The notes under the pieces were generated by a model that saw only the letters and a program-made list of their open reading frames with translations, was not told where the DNA came from and did no database searches. Source: Clostridia bacterium (GTDB lineage Bacteria; Bacillota; Limnochordia; DTU080; RSA5). Taken from it: 64,000 nt of DNA. The position numbers and the translations under genes are program-made. Below are positions 7,755 to 17,671 of this stretch, piece by piece. Where the stretch lies: positions 62,001 through 126,000 of the forward strand of contig PKEX01000011.1 of the NCBI GenBank assembly GCA_002919235.1, read 5' to 3'. Every line of letters starts with the position of its first letter. Positions within the stretch are counted from its first letter, which is position 1.

Positions 7755-7801
7755 CCACTTTCAGGACACCGCGAACAAGGCAAACCGCACCCCGGCGCCC
7801 G

Positions 7802-8893
7802 TCACACGTTGAAGCGGAACAGCACCACGTCCCCGTCCTGGATGACGTACTCTTTCCCCTCCGACCGGAGGGCCCCTTGTTCCCGGGCGTTGGCCCACGA
7901 GCCCAGGCGGACGAAGCTTTCCCAGTCGATCACTTCCGCCCGGATAAAGCCCCGCTGCATGTCCTTGTGGATCTTGCCCGCCGCTTCGGGGGCGCGCGTC
8001 CCCCGCGGAACCGCCCAAGCCCGGGTCTCGGGCCCCTTCACCGTATAGAACGTGACCATGTCCAGCTGCTGGTACGCCAGGCGGATCAGCCGGTGAAGCC
8101 CGGGCTCGTCCACGCCCATCTCCTGCAGAAAGGCGCGCGCCTCCTCGGGCTCCAGCTCCGCGAGCTCGCTCTCCATGGCCGCACAGATCACCAGCACGCC
8201 GGCGCCCGACTCCGCGGCCCGGGCCTTCACCGCCGCCACCCGCGAGCTTTCGCCCGCGAGGTCGTCCTCCGACACGTTCGCCGCGTAAATCACGGGCTTG
8301 GCGGAGAGCAGCGAGAGCTCCGCGATGAGCGCCTTTTCCTCCTCGTTCCACGACTCCAGGCGCAGGCTCTCGCCCCGCTCGAGCCGTTCTTTCAACCGGA
8401 GGAGGCAGTCCATCTCCACCCGGTAGCGCTTTTCGCCGGTCTTGAGCAGCCGCTCCGTCTTTTCGATTCGCTTCTCCACGGTCTCGAGGTCTTTGAGGAT
8501 CAGCTCCGTCTCTACGACCCCGATGTCGCGCGCCGGGTCGACGCTGCCGTCCACGTGGGTGATGTCCGGGTCGTCGAAGCAGCGGACCACGTGGACCACC
8601 ACGTCCACTTCGCGGATGTGGCTCAAGAACTGGTTGCCCAGCCCCTCTCCGCGGTGGGCGCCCTTGACCAGGCCGGCTACGTCGATGAACTCCAGCGTCG
8701 CCGGGGTGAGCCGCTCCGGCCGGGTCACCTCCGCGATGCGTTGAAGGCGCGGGTCAGGCACGGCGACCACGCCCACGTTGGGATCGATGGTGCAGAAGGG
8801 ATAGTTGGCCACCTGGGCCTTCCCCCGGGTGAGGGCGTTAAACAGGGTCGATTTGCCCACGTTAGGAAGGCCGACGAGACCTACCCGGTACAC
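7802..8893 (-). CDS. ychF: Redox-regulated ATPase YchF (Obg family)
   Basis: 363 residues, the normal size. The P-loop [14 protein letters not shown] is at residues 8-21, followed by [11 protein letters not shown] and [14 protein letters not shown]. The specificity motif is xAANVSEDD rather than NKxD, which explains why YchF prefers ATP over GTP. The C-terminal TGS-like domain has [21 protein letters not shown] and ends [17 protein letters not shown]. Binds 50S/70S ribosomes. It starts at a GTG five bases after the DUF951 stop; yyzM-ychF is the same pair seen in Bacillus (yyaF region). Confidence 0.96.
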   Translation of the reverse strand: MYRVGLVGLPNVGKSTLFNALTRGKAQVANYPFCTIDPNVGVVAVPDPRLQRIAEVTRPERLTPATLEFIDVAGLVKGAHRGEGLGNQFLSHIREVDVVVHVVRCFDDPDITHVDGSVDPARDIGVVETELILKDLETVEKRIEKTERLLKTGEKRYRVEMDCLLRLKERLERGESLRLESWNEEEKALIAELSLLSAKPVIYAANVSEDDLAGESSRVAAVKARAAESGAGVLVICAAMESELAELEPEEARAFLQEMGVDEPGLHRLIRLAYQQLDMVTFYTVKGPETRAWAVPRGTRAPEAAGKIHKDMQRGFIRAEVIDWESFVRLGSWANAREQGALRSEGKEYVIQDGDVVLFRFNV

Positions 8894-8897
8894 GGCT

Positions 8898-9104
8898 TCA
8901 CTCCTCTTCTTCGTCGACGCCCCGCTTCAGGATTTCCTTGACGCCCCGTTCGAACTTGCGCCGGGGCAGCATCACGACGCGGCCGCAGCCCAGGCACTTC
9001 ATGCGGAAGTCCATGCCGGTGCGCATCACTTCCCAGCGGTCATCGCCGCACGGATGGGGCTTTCTCATGCGCACGATGTCGCCCAGGTAGAACTTCTGGG
9101 GCAC
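8898..9104 (-). CDS. DUF951 family small protein (YyzM-like)
   Basis: 68 residues. The family core is visible: FYLGDIVRMRKPHPCG near the N-terminus, then WEVMRTGMDFRMKCLGCGR, then VMLPRRKFE. The two cysteines in CLGC plus the upstream HPCG look like a zinc site. The start is a GTG with GGGAGG about eight bases upstream. This gene directly precedes ychF in many Bacillota; function is unknown. The acidic tail (VDEEEE) overlaps the ychF ribosome-binding site, which suggests translational coupling. Confidence 0.85.
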   Translation of the reverse strand: MPQKFYLGDIVRMRKPHPCGDDRWEVMRTGMDFRMKCLGCGRVVMLPRRKFERGVKEILKRGVDEEEE

Positions 9105-9317
9105 GCCGACGACCTCCCTTCCAAAGTGATGCCACCGGCACCGCTTCGCCCTGGACAGGCCGCCTCCTGCCGCGCGGCGCGCCGCGACCGGCCAGCGTTT
9201 GGAACCGCTGGCGCTTTTCGAACGCGGTGACGGCGCTTCCCTAAAGGGGAGCGCGCCCCGGTCCCGAAGAGGGGAGGAAGGAGCTACACCAAACTGCTTC
9301 GGGAATGAGGGATATCC

Positions 9318-10253
9318 GTGTCCAAGCCCGTGGTGCTGAACGACCGGCGCAGCCTCATCTTCACGGCGTGCGCTTTCCTTCTGGGCGGGCTCATCGCCCT
9401 GGCGGCCATGTCGCTGGCTGCCGCGTCCCAAGAGGACGAAGTGGTGGCGCGGGTGAACGGCGAGCCCATCAGCCGGGGGGAGTTCTTCGAAAGGCTGCAG
9501 GAGGTGGCCGGCGAGCAGATCCTGGACCAGATCATCCTGGAGAAGCTCATCGCCCAGGCCGGCCGGCGCCCGGAGGCGGCGGTCAGCGACGAAGAGGTGC
9601 AGGCCGAGCTGGAGGCCATCAAGGAGAGCTTCGGCTCGGAGGAAGCCTTTGAGGCCGAGCTCAACCGGTACCAGCTGACGCTGGAGCGGCTGCTCTACGA
9701 GATCCGGCTCAACATGATCCTGACCAAGCTGAGCCGGGAGGGCGTCACCGTCACCGACCAGGAGATCGCCGAGTTCTTCGAGGCCAACAAGGAGCAGCTG
9801 GGCACGCCCGAGCAGCTCAAGGTCCGCCATATCCTGGTGGAGACCCGGGAAGTGGCCGAGGAGATCCTGGACGCGCTGAAGGCGGGCGCCGACTTCGCCG
9901 AGCTCGCGAGGGCCCGCTCCCTCGACACCGCCAGCGGCCTCCAGGGCGGCGAAATCGGCTACATCCGCCGGGACTCGCCGATCGTCGACGAGTTTAAGGA
10001 GGCGGCGTTCCGCCTCGGCGCGGGTGACCTCAGCGAACCGGTGCAGTCCCCGTTCGGCTGGCACATCATCCGGGTCGACGAGCGCATCGAGGCGGAGGAG
10101 GCCACGCTGGAAACGGCAGGGAAGTGGATCCGGGAGTACCTGGCCGACCAGAAAGCCAAACCCGTCGAACAGGTCTTCCAGGAGCTTCGCTCCGGGGCGG
10201 AGATCGAGGTGATGTGGCCCCGCTACCGCTCTCTCGGCACGAGCTCCCAGTAG
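9318..10253 (+). CDS. Membrane-anchored parvulin-type peptidyl-prolyl isomerase (SurA/PrsA-like)
   Basis: 311 residues. One hydrophobic segment at about residues 13-35 anchors the protein or acts as a signal peptide; no lipobox cysteine follows, unlike Bacillus PrsA. A SurA-N-like helical domain begins VVARVNGEPISRGEFFERL. The parvulin domain spans about 165-260 with LKVRHILVETRE, GADFAELAR, GGEIGYI and PFGWHIIRVDE. The expected role is folding of secreted proteins outside the cytoplasmic membrane. The GTG start is preceded by GAGGGATATCC. Transcribed away from the DUF951-ychF pair; the 213-base gap upstream holds no other gene. Confidence 0.88.
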   Translation: MSKPVVLNDRRSLIFTACAFLLGGLIALAAMSLAAASQEDEVVARVNGEPISRGEFFERLQEVAGEQILDQIILEKLIAQAGRRPEAAVSDEEVQAELEAIKESFGSEEAFEAELNRYQLTLERLLYEIRLNMILTKLSREGVTVTDQEIAEFFEANKEQLGTPEQLKVRHILVETREVAEEILDALKAGADFAELARARSLDTASGLQGGEIGYIRRDSPIVDEFKEAAFRLGAGDLSEPVQSPFGWHIIRVDERIEAEEATLETAGKWIREYLADQKAKPVEQVFQELRSGAEIEVMWPRYRSLGTSSQ

Positions 10254-10361
10254 CCCTGCCCTGTGCGTGCCAAAGAGGGATTGGCGGCGCGGGCGGGGAA
10301 TCGTGAGCCATCGCCCGATGGGCCCGGCGGGCGCGACGACGCCGGGCGGGAGTGATCGATC

Positions 10362-10811
10362 ATGGACGAGGTGAAGACGGCCCTCTGGACGGAAGGTGCG
10401 GACGGCGAGCGCCACATCGTCTCCAAATGCGGGCTGTACTGTGACACGTGCCCCGCGTTCCAGCACGGGCTCTGCCCCGGATGCCCCCGGCTCGAACTGG
10501 GCGACTGCGTGGTCCGGGAGTGTGCGCATCTCAAAGAAGTGGGCACCTGCTACGATTGCGAGCTGGACTCGTGCTACCACTTTGAGGCGTACGCGGCCCG
10601 CCGCCGGCTCATGCGGGAGCGGACCCGAAGCCTCCTGGCGAAGCTGGGCCGCCTGGCTCCGGCCAAGGCCACCGGCGCCGGCTGCGGGGGCGGCTGCGGC
10701 GGCTGCGCCGCCGGGGGCGGCGCGGGAGGCTGCGCGGGATGCAGCGCGGCCGGAGGCTGCAGCGCCGTCCGCCTGCTGGAGGCCCTCGAACAACTGGAAG
10801 CAGTGCAGTGA
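10362..10811 (+). CDS. DUF3795-like cysteine-rich protein with a Gly/Cys tail
   Basis: 149 residues with more than 20 cysteines. The first 90 residues carry KCGLYCDTCPAF, LCPGCPRL, VVRECAH and GTCYDCELDSCYHF, the pattern of DUF3795-type small zinc-binding proteins. After a basic helix (residues 85-105), about residues 107-132 are almost pure Gly/Ala/Cys with repeated CGG, GGC and GCAGC units, followed by a short helix. The tail is unlike the conserved part and could bind metal; next to a metal repressor and metal ATPase this is attractive but unproven. A strong terminator follows, so it is not in the cadC-cadA transcript. Function not known. Confidence 0.65.
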   Translation: MDEVKTALWTEGADGERHIVSKCGLYCDTCPAFQHGLCPGCPRLELGDCVVRECAHLKEVGTCYDCELDSCYHFEAYAARRRLMRERTRSLLAKLGRLAPAKATGAGCGGGCGGCAAGGGAGGCAGCSAAGGCSAVRLLEALEQLEAVQ

Positions 10812-10825
10812 CGTTCATAGAAGAG

Positions 10826-10865
10826 AAGCCCCTGCCGGGCACGGCCGCGGCAGGGGCTTTCTTGT
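10826..10865 (+). terminator. Rho-independent terminator
   Basis: A perfect 12-bp stem, AAGCCCCTGCCG (10826-10837) with CGGCAGGGGCTT (10848-10859), has a 10-base loop and is followed by TCTT. It lies 14 bases downstream of the DUF3795-like gene and isolates it from the cadC promoter. Confidence 0.8.
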
Positions 10866-10927
10866 GCGCCGGCCGCGCCGGCTGCCGCGCTCGCTGGCCG
10901 CGTGACGGGGCGGGCATGAACGCCGTC

Positions 10928-10977
10928 TTGACACGGCGCCGGGAACAGGATAGCATTCAATTAAACACTTGTTTAAT
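10928..10977 (+). promoter_or_regulatory. Promoter and palindromic operator of the cadC-cadA operon
   Basis: TTGACA (10928-10933), 17 bases, TAGCAT (10951-10956): a near-consensus housekeeping promoter. The operator ATTAAACA-CT-TGTTTAAT (10960-10977) is a perfect 8+8 inverted repeat placed on the expected transcription start. It is AT-rich in a GC-rich background, the form and place expected of an ArsR/SmtB-family operator. Metal-free repressor would block initiation; metal would release it. That mechanism is inferred from the family. Confidence 0.85.
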
Positions 10978-10994
10978 GGTTTTGAGGTGGCGGT

Positions 10995-11366
10995 ATGACC
11001 CTGGTGAATGCCAAGGTGACGCAGGACTGCTGCGACGTCTATGACCCTTCCGCCCGGGAGAGCAAGGAAGCCCTGCGCGCCCGCCTGCTGGAGGTAGCCG
11101 GGCTCTCCGAACTCTTCAAAGCGCTGGGCGACGAAACCCGCACGCGAATCCTCTACCTCTTGTCCCTGAGAGAACTGTGCGTCTGTGACATCGCCGAGAT
11201 CATGGAGATGAGCCTGCCGGCGGTCTCGCACCACCTGCGGCTGCTCAAGGCGCTCCGCATCGTCAAGTACCGTCGCGAGGGCAAGCAGGTGTTCTACTCC
11301 CTCGACGACGAGCACGTGGTGGGGCTGATCCGCCTGGCCCAGGAGCACTTCGCGGAGGAAAGATAG
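10995..11366 (+). CDS. cadC: ArsR/SmtB-family metal-responsive repressor, CadC type
   Basis: 123 residues with a winged helix-turn-helix. Both metal sites known from CadC can be read. The alpha3N-type site has CC at residues 12-13 plus CVC in ELCVCDIAE. The alpha5-type site has DxH in LDDEH and a later HxxxE pair in QEHFAEE. The recognition helix is SLPAVSHHLRLLKAL. This set predicts sensing of Cd/Pb/Zn-type soft ions. First gene of a two-gene operon, directly upstream of the P-type ATPase, with its own promoter and operator in front. Which metal is the inducer is inferred from family knowledge. Confidence 0.92.
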   Translation: MTLVNAKVTQDCCDVYDPSARESKEALRARLLEVAGLSELFKALGDETRTRILYLLSLRELCVCDIAEIMEMSLPAVSHHLRLLKALRIVKYRREGKQVFYSLDDEHVVGLIRLAQEHFAEER

Positions 11367-11375
11367 GTGGAACGC

Positions 11376-13622
<2,247 letters not shown>

Positions 13623-13629
13623 GGCCGGA

Positions 13630-13658
13630 TTGAGCGGGCGGAAAGGCGGTGGTATAAT
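13630..13658 (+). promoter_or_regulatory. Promoter of the RCK_C membrane protein; implies a leaderless mRNA
   Basis: TTGAGC (13630-13635), 17 bases, TATAAT (13653-13658). The only plausible ATG (13665) is seven bases after the -10, where transcription should start. No ribosome-binding site precedes that ATG. The mRNA may therefore begin at or next to its start codon. Confidence 0.65.
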
Positions 13659-13664
13659 CCAAGC

Positions 13665-14600
13665 ATGATTCGCGGGCGGCGTGAAACGTACGAGAGAGCG
13701 TGGCTCCTTTTGGCCCGGGCCATCACGGTGGGAAGCGCCTACGTCTCCACCCAGTACATCCCCGGGCTTACCAGCTCTTTTGTGGCCATTTTCACCTCGC
13801 TCTTGTCCTTCGACCTCTTCGTGGCGCTGGCCAGGCCGCCGCTGCGCCTGGCCGACTGGGAGCAGTTCTTCGCCGCTCTTCGCCCCCGCATCCTCTCCAC
13901 TGCCATCACCCTGGGAAAAGGGGTGCTGGTCGGCGCGGTGGTGGGCATCGGGGCGCTGGCCGGGCTGCCCCAGTGGGCCGGCGCGGTGCTCACGTCGGGC
14001 CTGGCCTACGTCTGGGCGGCCGGGACGCGGCACGCGATTTCCACGTTTGTCTCCATCATCGCCGGGCTTTCCTTGTACGAGCGGCTCCTCCAGCTGAGGG
14101 GGGGCGAGACGCTCTCCATCGTCCGGGAGACCCTGGCCGTCATCGGCCTCTCGGCGGGAGGCACCTTCACCGCCTTGATCACGGGCTGGGCCATCGGCCT
14201 GGTCACCGGCGGGGTGACGCGGCTTTTCCTCTCCCGGCCCTACCGTTCGCTCCAGAGCGCCGCCTACGACTTGCCGCTGGAGATGCGCCCGTTCAACCAG
14301 GTGCTCCACGTCGGCGAAAGGAGCATGGTGGTCTCGGCCACCGTGGAAGAGGGCGCGCCCCTGGCCGGGCGCCGGCTGGCCGAGAGCGGCCTGAAGGAAC
14401 AGTGGGGCACCACGGTCCTCTCCATCAAGCGGGGCGGCGCCGAGACGGTGATGCCCAAAGGCGACGCAGTCCTCCTTCCCGGCGACCAGCTGCTGCTCCT
14501 CACGGAGCGGGAGCTCTCCCACGCCATGCTGAGGCAGCTGAAAGCGCCGTCCCCCGGACCCGCGCCGGCGGAAAGCGCGCCGCAGACCGGCGAGAATTAA
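13665..14600 (+). CDS. Membrane protein with a C-terminal TrkA-C/RCK_C domain, function unknown
   Basis: 311 residues. About residues 12-200 are hydrophobic, with five or so membrane segments and no pore signature that I recognise (no TVGYG-type filter). Residues about 225-300 form a TrkA-C/RCK_C-type domain: MVVSATVEEGAPLAGRRL, then KRGGAETVMPKGDAVLLPGD. RCK_C domains bind small ligands (cyclic di-AMP in some potassium transporters) and often regulate ion transport. That is family knowledge; the ion, if any, is not shown. The protein follows cadA by 42 bases but has its own promoter and probably a leaderless message. Confidence 0.7.
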   Translation: MIRGRRETYERAWLLLARAITVGSAYVSTQYIPGLTSSFVAIFTSLLSFDLFVALARPPLRLADWEQFFAALRPRILSTAITLGKGVLVGAVVGIGALAGLPQWAGAVLTSGLAYVWAAGTRHAISTFVSIIAGLSLYERLLQLRGGETLSIVRETLAVIGLSAGGTFTALITGWAIGLVTGGVTRLFLSRPYRSLQSAAYDLPLEMRPFNQVLHVGERSMVVSATVEEGAPLAGRRLAESGLKEQWGTTVLSIKRGGAETVMPKGDAVLLPGDQLLLLTERELSHAMLRQLKAPSPGPAPAESAPQTGEN

Positions 14601-14653
14601 AGAAGCCGGCGACAGCGGGTCCGGACGGACCGCCGGCGCCGGCTAAGCCGCGC

Positions 14654-14677
14654 CCCGGGCGGCCCGTGCCGCCCGGG
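14654..14677. terminator. GC-rich hairpin between convergent genes
   Basis: CCCGGGCGGC pairs perfectly with GCCGCCCGGG around a four-base loop, between the stop of the RCK_C gene and the end of yceI. Neither side carries a T-run, so it may be a weak or Rho-assisted terminator rather than a classical one. Confidence 0.4.
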
Positions 14678-14698
14678 CCATTGAGGCATGTGACACGC

Positions 14699-15229
14699 TT
14701 AGGCCTGCAGGACGGCCTCCACGTTGATCTCCAGCTTCACCTCGTCGCTCACCAGCACGCCGCCGGTCTCCAGCGCGGCGTTCCAGGTCAGGCCGAAGTC
14801 CTTGCGGTTGATCGCGCCCTTGGCCGTCAGCGCGATGCGCTCGCCGCCCCACGGATCCTTCCCGCGCCCTTCGAACGTGGTGTCCAGCGTGACCGGCCGG
14901 GTGACGCCCCGGATGGTGAGATCCCCCGTCACCTTGTACTGGTTCTCGCCGACCTTCTCCACCGACGTGCTCTTGAAGGTGATCTTGGGATGGTTCTCCA
15001 CGTCGAAGAAGTCGGCCGAGCGAAGGTGATTGTCCCGGTCCTCCTGGCGCGTGTCGATGCTCTTGGTGTTGATGGTCGCCTCGAAACGGGCGGTGGTGAG
15101 GTCGCTGGGATCGCCCTCGATGACCCCCTCCACCTCGCTGAAGCGTCCCCTCACCGTCGCGATCATCATGTGCTTCACCGAAAACTCCACGTTGGTGTGC
15201 GTCGGATCCACGACCCACTTTTGCGCCAC
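14699..15229 (-). CDS. YceI family lipocalin-like protein
   Basis: 176 residues, the typical length. The family pattern is clear: KWVVDPTHTNVEFSVKHMM, GRFSEVEGVIEGD, IDTRQEDRDNHLRSADFFDV, HPKITFKST and LTIRGVTRPV. YceI proteins form a beta barrel that binds polyisoprenoid-like lipids. Most Proteobacterial members are secreted; this one has no signal peptide, so it is probably cytoplasmic. It lies 33 bases downstream of a MarR-type regulator on the same strand, and the two are likely one operon. Confidence 0.93.
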   Translation of the reverse strand: MAQKWVVDPTHTNVEFSVKHMMIATVRGRFSEVEGVIEGDPSDLTTARFEATINTKSIDTRQEDRDNHLRSADFFDVENHPKITFKSTSVEKVGENQYKVTGDLTIRGVTRPVTLDTTFEGRGKDPWGGERIALTAKGAINRKDFGLTWNAALETGGVLVSDEVKLEINVEAVLQA

Positions 15230-15262
15230 TGTCGTTCCCTCCAGATGGTGATGTACCGCCCT

Positions 15263-15757
15263 TTAGCGGCGGGCGCTGCCGTTTTCCGGATTCAAGTCCC
15301 CCGCAGCCGACAGGCCGAGCCGTTTCATCAGGCTCTTGAGCAGTTCCTGCTCTTCCGCGGTGAGCGGCGCCATCAGCCGCCGGATGGTCTCGGCGTGCCC
15401 GGGAAACTCCCGCGCCACCAGCTCCCGCCCTTTCTCCGTCAAGGCGGCGTAAATCATCCGCCGGTCGCTGGTGCATGGAATCCGCTGGATCAGGCCGCGC
15501 GTCTCGAGCTTGTCGATGACGTAGGTGACGCTACCGCTGGTGATCAAGACTTCCCGGCCCACCTGGGCCAGAGGCTGGGTGCCCTTGTGGTACAAGTACT
15601 CCAGAACGCCCCACTCGGTCGGGTTGAAGCCCCGCGACCGGATGTCGGCCGCCGCCGCCTTCTGGAGCGCGGCAAAGGCGCGATGGATCACGACCCAGAG
15701 CGACAGGGCCCGGTCCGCCTCCACACCGTAGCTGATGCCCTCACCACCTGCTGCCAC
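15263..15757 (-). CDS. MarR-family transcriptional regulator
   Basis: 164 residues from the GTG at 15757. The winged helix is FNPTEWGVLEYLYHKG, LAQVGREVLITSGSVTYVIDKLE and the wing with SDRRMIYAALTEKG, standard for MarR/OhrR-like proteins. The start is set by the promoter: TTGACA and TAGAAT put transcription near 15794, so the longer frame reaching 15811 would begin upstream of the message. GAGAGGA lies nine bases before this GTG. The regulator heads an operon with yceI and has a dyad over its own start, so autoregulation is likely. The ligand is unknown. Confidence 0.88.
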   Translation of the reverse strand: MAAGGEGISYGVEADRALSLWVVIHRAFAALQKAAAADIRSRGFNPTEWGVLEYLYHKGTQPLAQVGREVLITSGSVTYVIDKLETRGLIQRIPCTSDRRMIYAALTEKGRELVAREFPGHAETIRRLMAPLTAEEQELLKSLMKRLGLSAAGDLNPENGSARR

Positions 15758-15782
15758 ACCGGTCAATCCTCTCGGCTTAGAG

Positions 15783-15830
15783 TATCTTGAATCCAAACTA
15801 ATTCTAGTCACGACATCTCCCCGGTGTCAA
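15783..15830 (-). promoter_or_regulatory. marR-yceI promoter with overlapping dyad
   Basis: On the minus strand TTGACA (15830-15825), 18 bases, TAGAAT (15806-15801). Immediately downstream, 15783-15800 is an imperfect dyad TAnnTTGnATnCAAnnTA (12 of 18 positions symmetric) over the predicted transcription start. MarR-family operators are usually such dyads, so this is the likely autoregulatory site. Confidence 0.7.
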
Positions 15831-15886
15831 CCCCCGGAGGGGATCCGCACCCGGATCGAGAGCAGGCGCACGGAACCGCCGCAGGA

Positions 15887-16747
15887 TCAGCTGCCGTTGT
15901 TCGCCCGGTGGTAGTCGACGCGAGGGTAGGCGCCCAGCACCTTGAAAAAGGCACACTCTCTCCGGGTCTCGGCCAGCGCGGCGCGCACCGGCTCGTCCTC
16001 TAAGTGTCCCTCCATGTCGACGAAAAAAATGTAATCTCCCAGGCTGCGTTTGGCGGGGCGGGACTCCAGTTTGATCAGGTTGACGCCCCGCTCGGCGAAG
16101 GGCATCAGCGAGCGGCAGAGAATGCCTGGCCGGTCCACGCCGAAGGCGAAGACCACCGACGTCTTGTCGCGCCCCGTGGGAGGGGGGATCTCCCGGCCGA
16201 CGGCCACGAAGCGGGTCGCGTTTCCCTCCAGGTCCTGCAGGTCCGACACGATCACTTCCAGGCCGTTGAGGGCGGCGGCCAGCCGGTTGCCCAGGGCCGC
16301 CAGGGGCCGGTCCGCCCTGGCCACCTGCGCCGCGGCCTCCGCGGTGCTGGTGGCCGCGGACTGCGGCACACCCGGCAGCACCCGGTCCAGGCTCTTGCGG
16401 CACTGGGCCAGGGCGTGCGGATGCGAGACGACGCCTTCGATTTCCTCCAGCTTGACGCCGGGCTTCACCATGAGGTGATGGCGGATGGGAAGGACCACCT
16501 CGGCGGTGATGTACACCTCCACCTCGTGCACCAGGGCGTCCAAGGTGACCGCCACCGAGCCTTCAATGGAGTTCTCGATGGGCACCACCCCCCGGTCGAG
16601 GCGCCCCGCCTCCACGTCGGCCAGCACCTCCGGGATGGTCCGGTAAGGGATCAGCGCCGCGGGTTCCGGCGGTTCCTGCGGGAACAGGCGAGCCGCCGCT
16701 TCCTCGGTGAACGTGCCGCGCGGGCCCAAGTATCCGACGTTCATCAT
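15887..16747 (-). CDS. pheA: Prephenate dehydratase
   Basis: 286 residues. It converts prephenate to phenylpyruvate in phenylalanine synthesis. The catalytic domain starts VGYLGPRGTFTEEAA and contains VVPIENSIEGSV, VVSHPHALAQC and the NATRF motif. The C-terminal ACT domain (about residues 200-280) has TSVVFAFGVDRPGIL and KLESRP, the phenylalanine feedback site. Monofunctional: no chorismate mutase part. It follows the LipM-type gene by 51 bases on the same strand, so it may share the gcv transcript, although the two pathways are not obviously linked. Confidence 0.95.
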   Translation of the reverse strand: MMNVGYLGPRGTFTEEAAARLFPQEPPEPAALIPYRTIPEVLADVEAGRLDRGVVPIENSIEGSVAVTLDALVHEVEVYITAEVVLPIRHHLMVKPGVKLEEIEGVVSHPHALAQCRKSLDRVLPGVPQSAATSTAEAAAQVARADRPLAALGNRLAAALNGLEVIVSDLQDLEGNATRFVAVGREIPPPTGRDKTSVVFAFGVDRPGILCRSLMPFAERGVNLIKLESRPAKRSLGDYIFFVDMEGHLEDEPVRAALAETRRECAFFKVLGAYPRVDYHRANNGS

Positions 16748-16798
16748 GCACGCCTTGCCTCCGTAGCCTCGCTGGGCGTGAGCGCCGCTGGCCCCGGC

Positions 16799-17671
16799 TC
16801 ACGCCGGATAGGTCCTGCCGCTTCGCCGGTGCCAGTCGAGGCGGGCATACTTCTCCCGGGCCAGCTCCTCCGCGGTCTTCTCTTCCCGCTCGGTGAGCGC
16901 GCCCTCGCGGAACTCGACGCCCAGCTCCTCCCCAATTCCCCCCGCCACCGCCGCGGCCACCTCGTGAAACGGGACCTCGCGCCCCAGCGCCTCCCAAAGC
17001 GAGGTGGCCTTGGCGGCAAAGGCCGCCTTGGCCCGGGCCCGCGCCGCCTCGTCCGGAAACTTGAGACAGGCGAAAAGGGCACCGGCATCCAGGGCCAGGG
17101 GGATGGATCCGTGCTGAAGCAAGACCCCGAAACGCCGCACTTGGGCGCTGCCCACCAGCTTCTTGCCGCCGGCGGTGAGCTCGTACCACGACGGCGCGTC
17201 GAAGCACGCCGCCGAAAGGCCACGGCGGCCCGGGGCGTCCGTCCGCTGCCGACCCTCGGCCAGCCTTGTCTCAAGGCCCAGCGAGGCGAGACCGCGCGCC
17301 AGGCCCCGACTGATGGCGCGGTACGACTCCGTGATGCCTTGCGGGACGATCCCGCTGGCTTCGGGCAGGACCAATGAGTAGGTCACTTCGACGCCGTGCA
17401 GGACTGCCCTGCCTCCGGTGGGCCGGCGGACGACGTCGACGCCCAGGCGGCGGCAGGCGTCCAAGTCCACCTCGGCTGCGTCTTGAAAGCAGCCCAGCGA
17501 GAGGGCGTGGGGGTTCCAGCCGTAAAAGCGCAGGGTGGGCGGGCCCCCGGAGGCCACCGAATGCAGGATAGCCTCGTCGATCCCCATGTTGAGCGCGCCG
17601 GGGTGCGCGCCGGTGTAAAGCAGCCTCCATTCCACGGCAGGCCTTCCCCCCACAGGGGCCCGAGAGGTCAT
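16799..17671 (-). CDS. lipM: Lipoate/octanoate transferase of the LipM type
   Basis: 290 residues of the BPL_LplA_LipB fold. [11 protein letters not shown] near residue 80 followed by EVTYSLVLP, then [18 protein letters not shown] with a cysteine in the position of the LipM nucleophile, then [19 protein letters not shown]. These fit the Bacillota octanoyl-ACP:GcvH octanoyltransferase LipM better than an ATP-dependent lipoate ligase. The ATG overlaps the gcvPB stop in ATGA, so translation is coupled. Its expected acceptor, GcvH, is encoded three genes upstream in the same operon. A lipoate ligase cannot be excluded without an alignment. Confidence 0.82.
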   Translation of the reverse strand: MTSRAPVGGRPAVEWRLLYTGAHPGALNMGIDEAILHSVASGGPPTLRFYGWNPHALSLGCFQDAAEVDLDACRRLGVDVVRRPTGGRAVLHGVEVTYSLVLPEASGIVPQGITESYRAISRGLARGLASLGLETRLAEGRQRTDAPGRRGLSAACFDAPSWYELTAGGKKLVGSAQVRRFGVLLQHGSIPLALDAGALFACLKFPDEAARARAKAAFAAKATSLWEALGREVPFHEVAAAVAGGIGEELGVEFREGALTEREEKTAEELAREKYARLDWHRRSGRTYPA

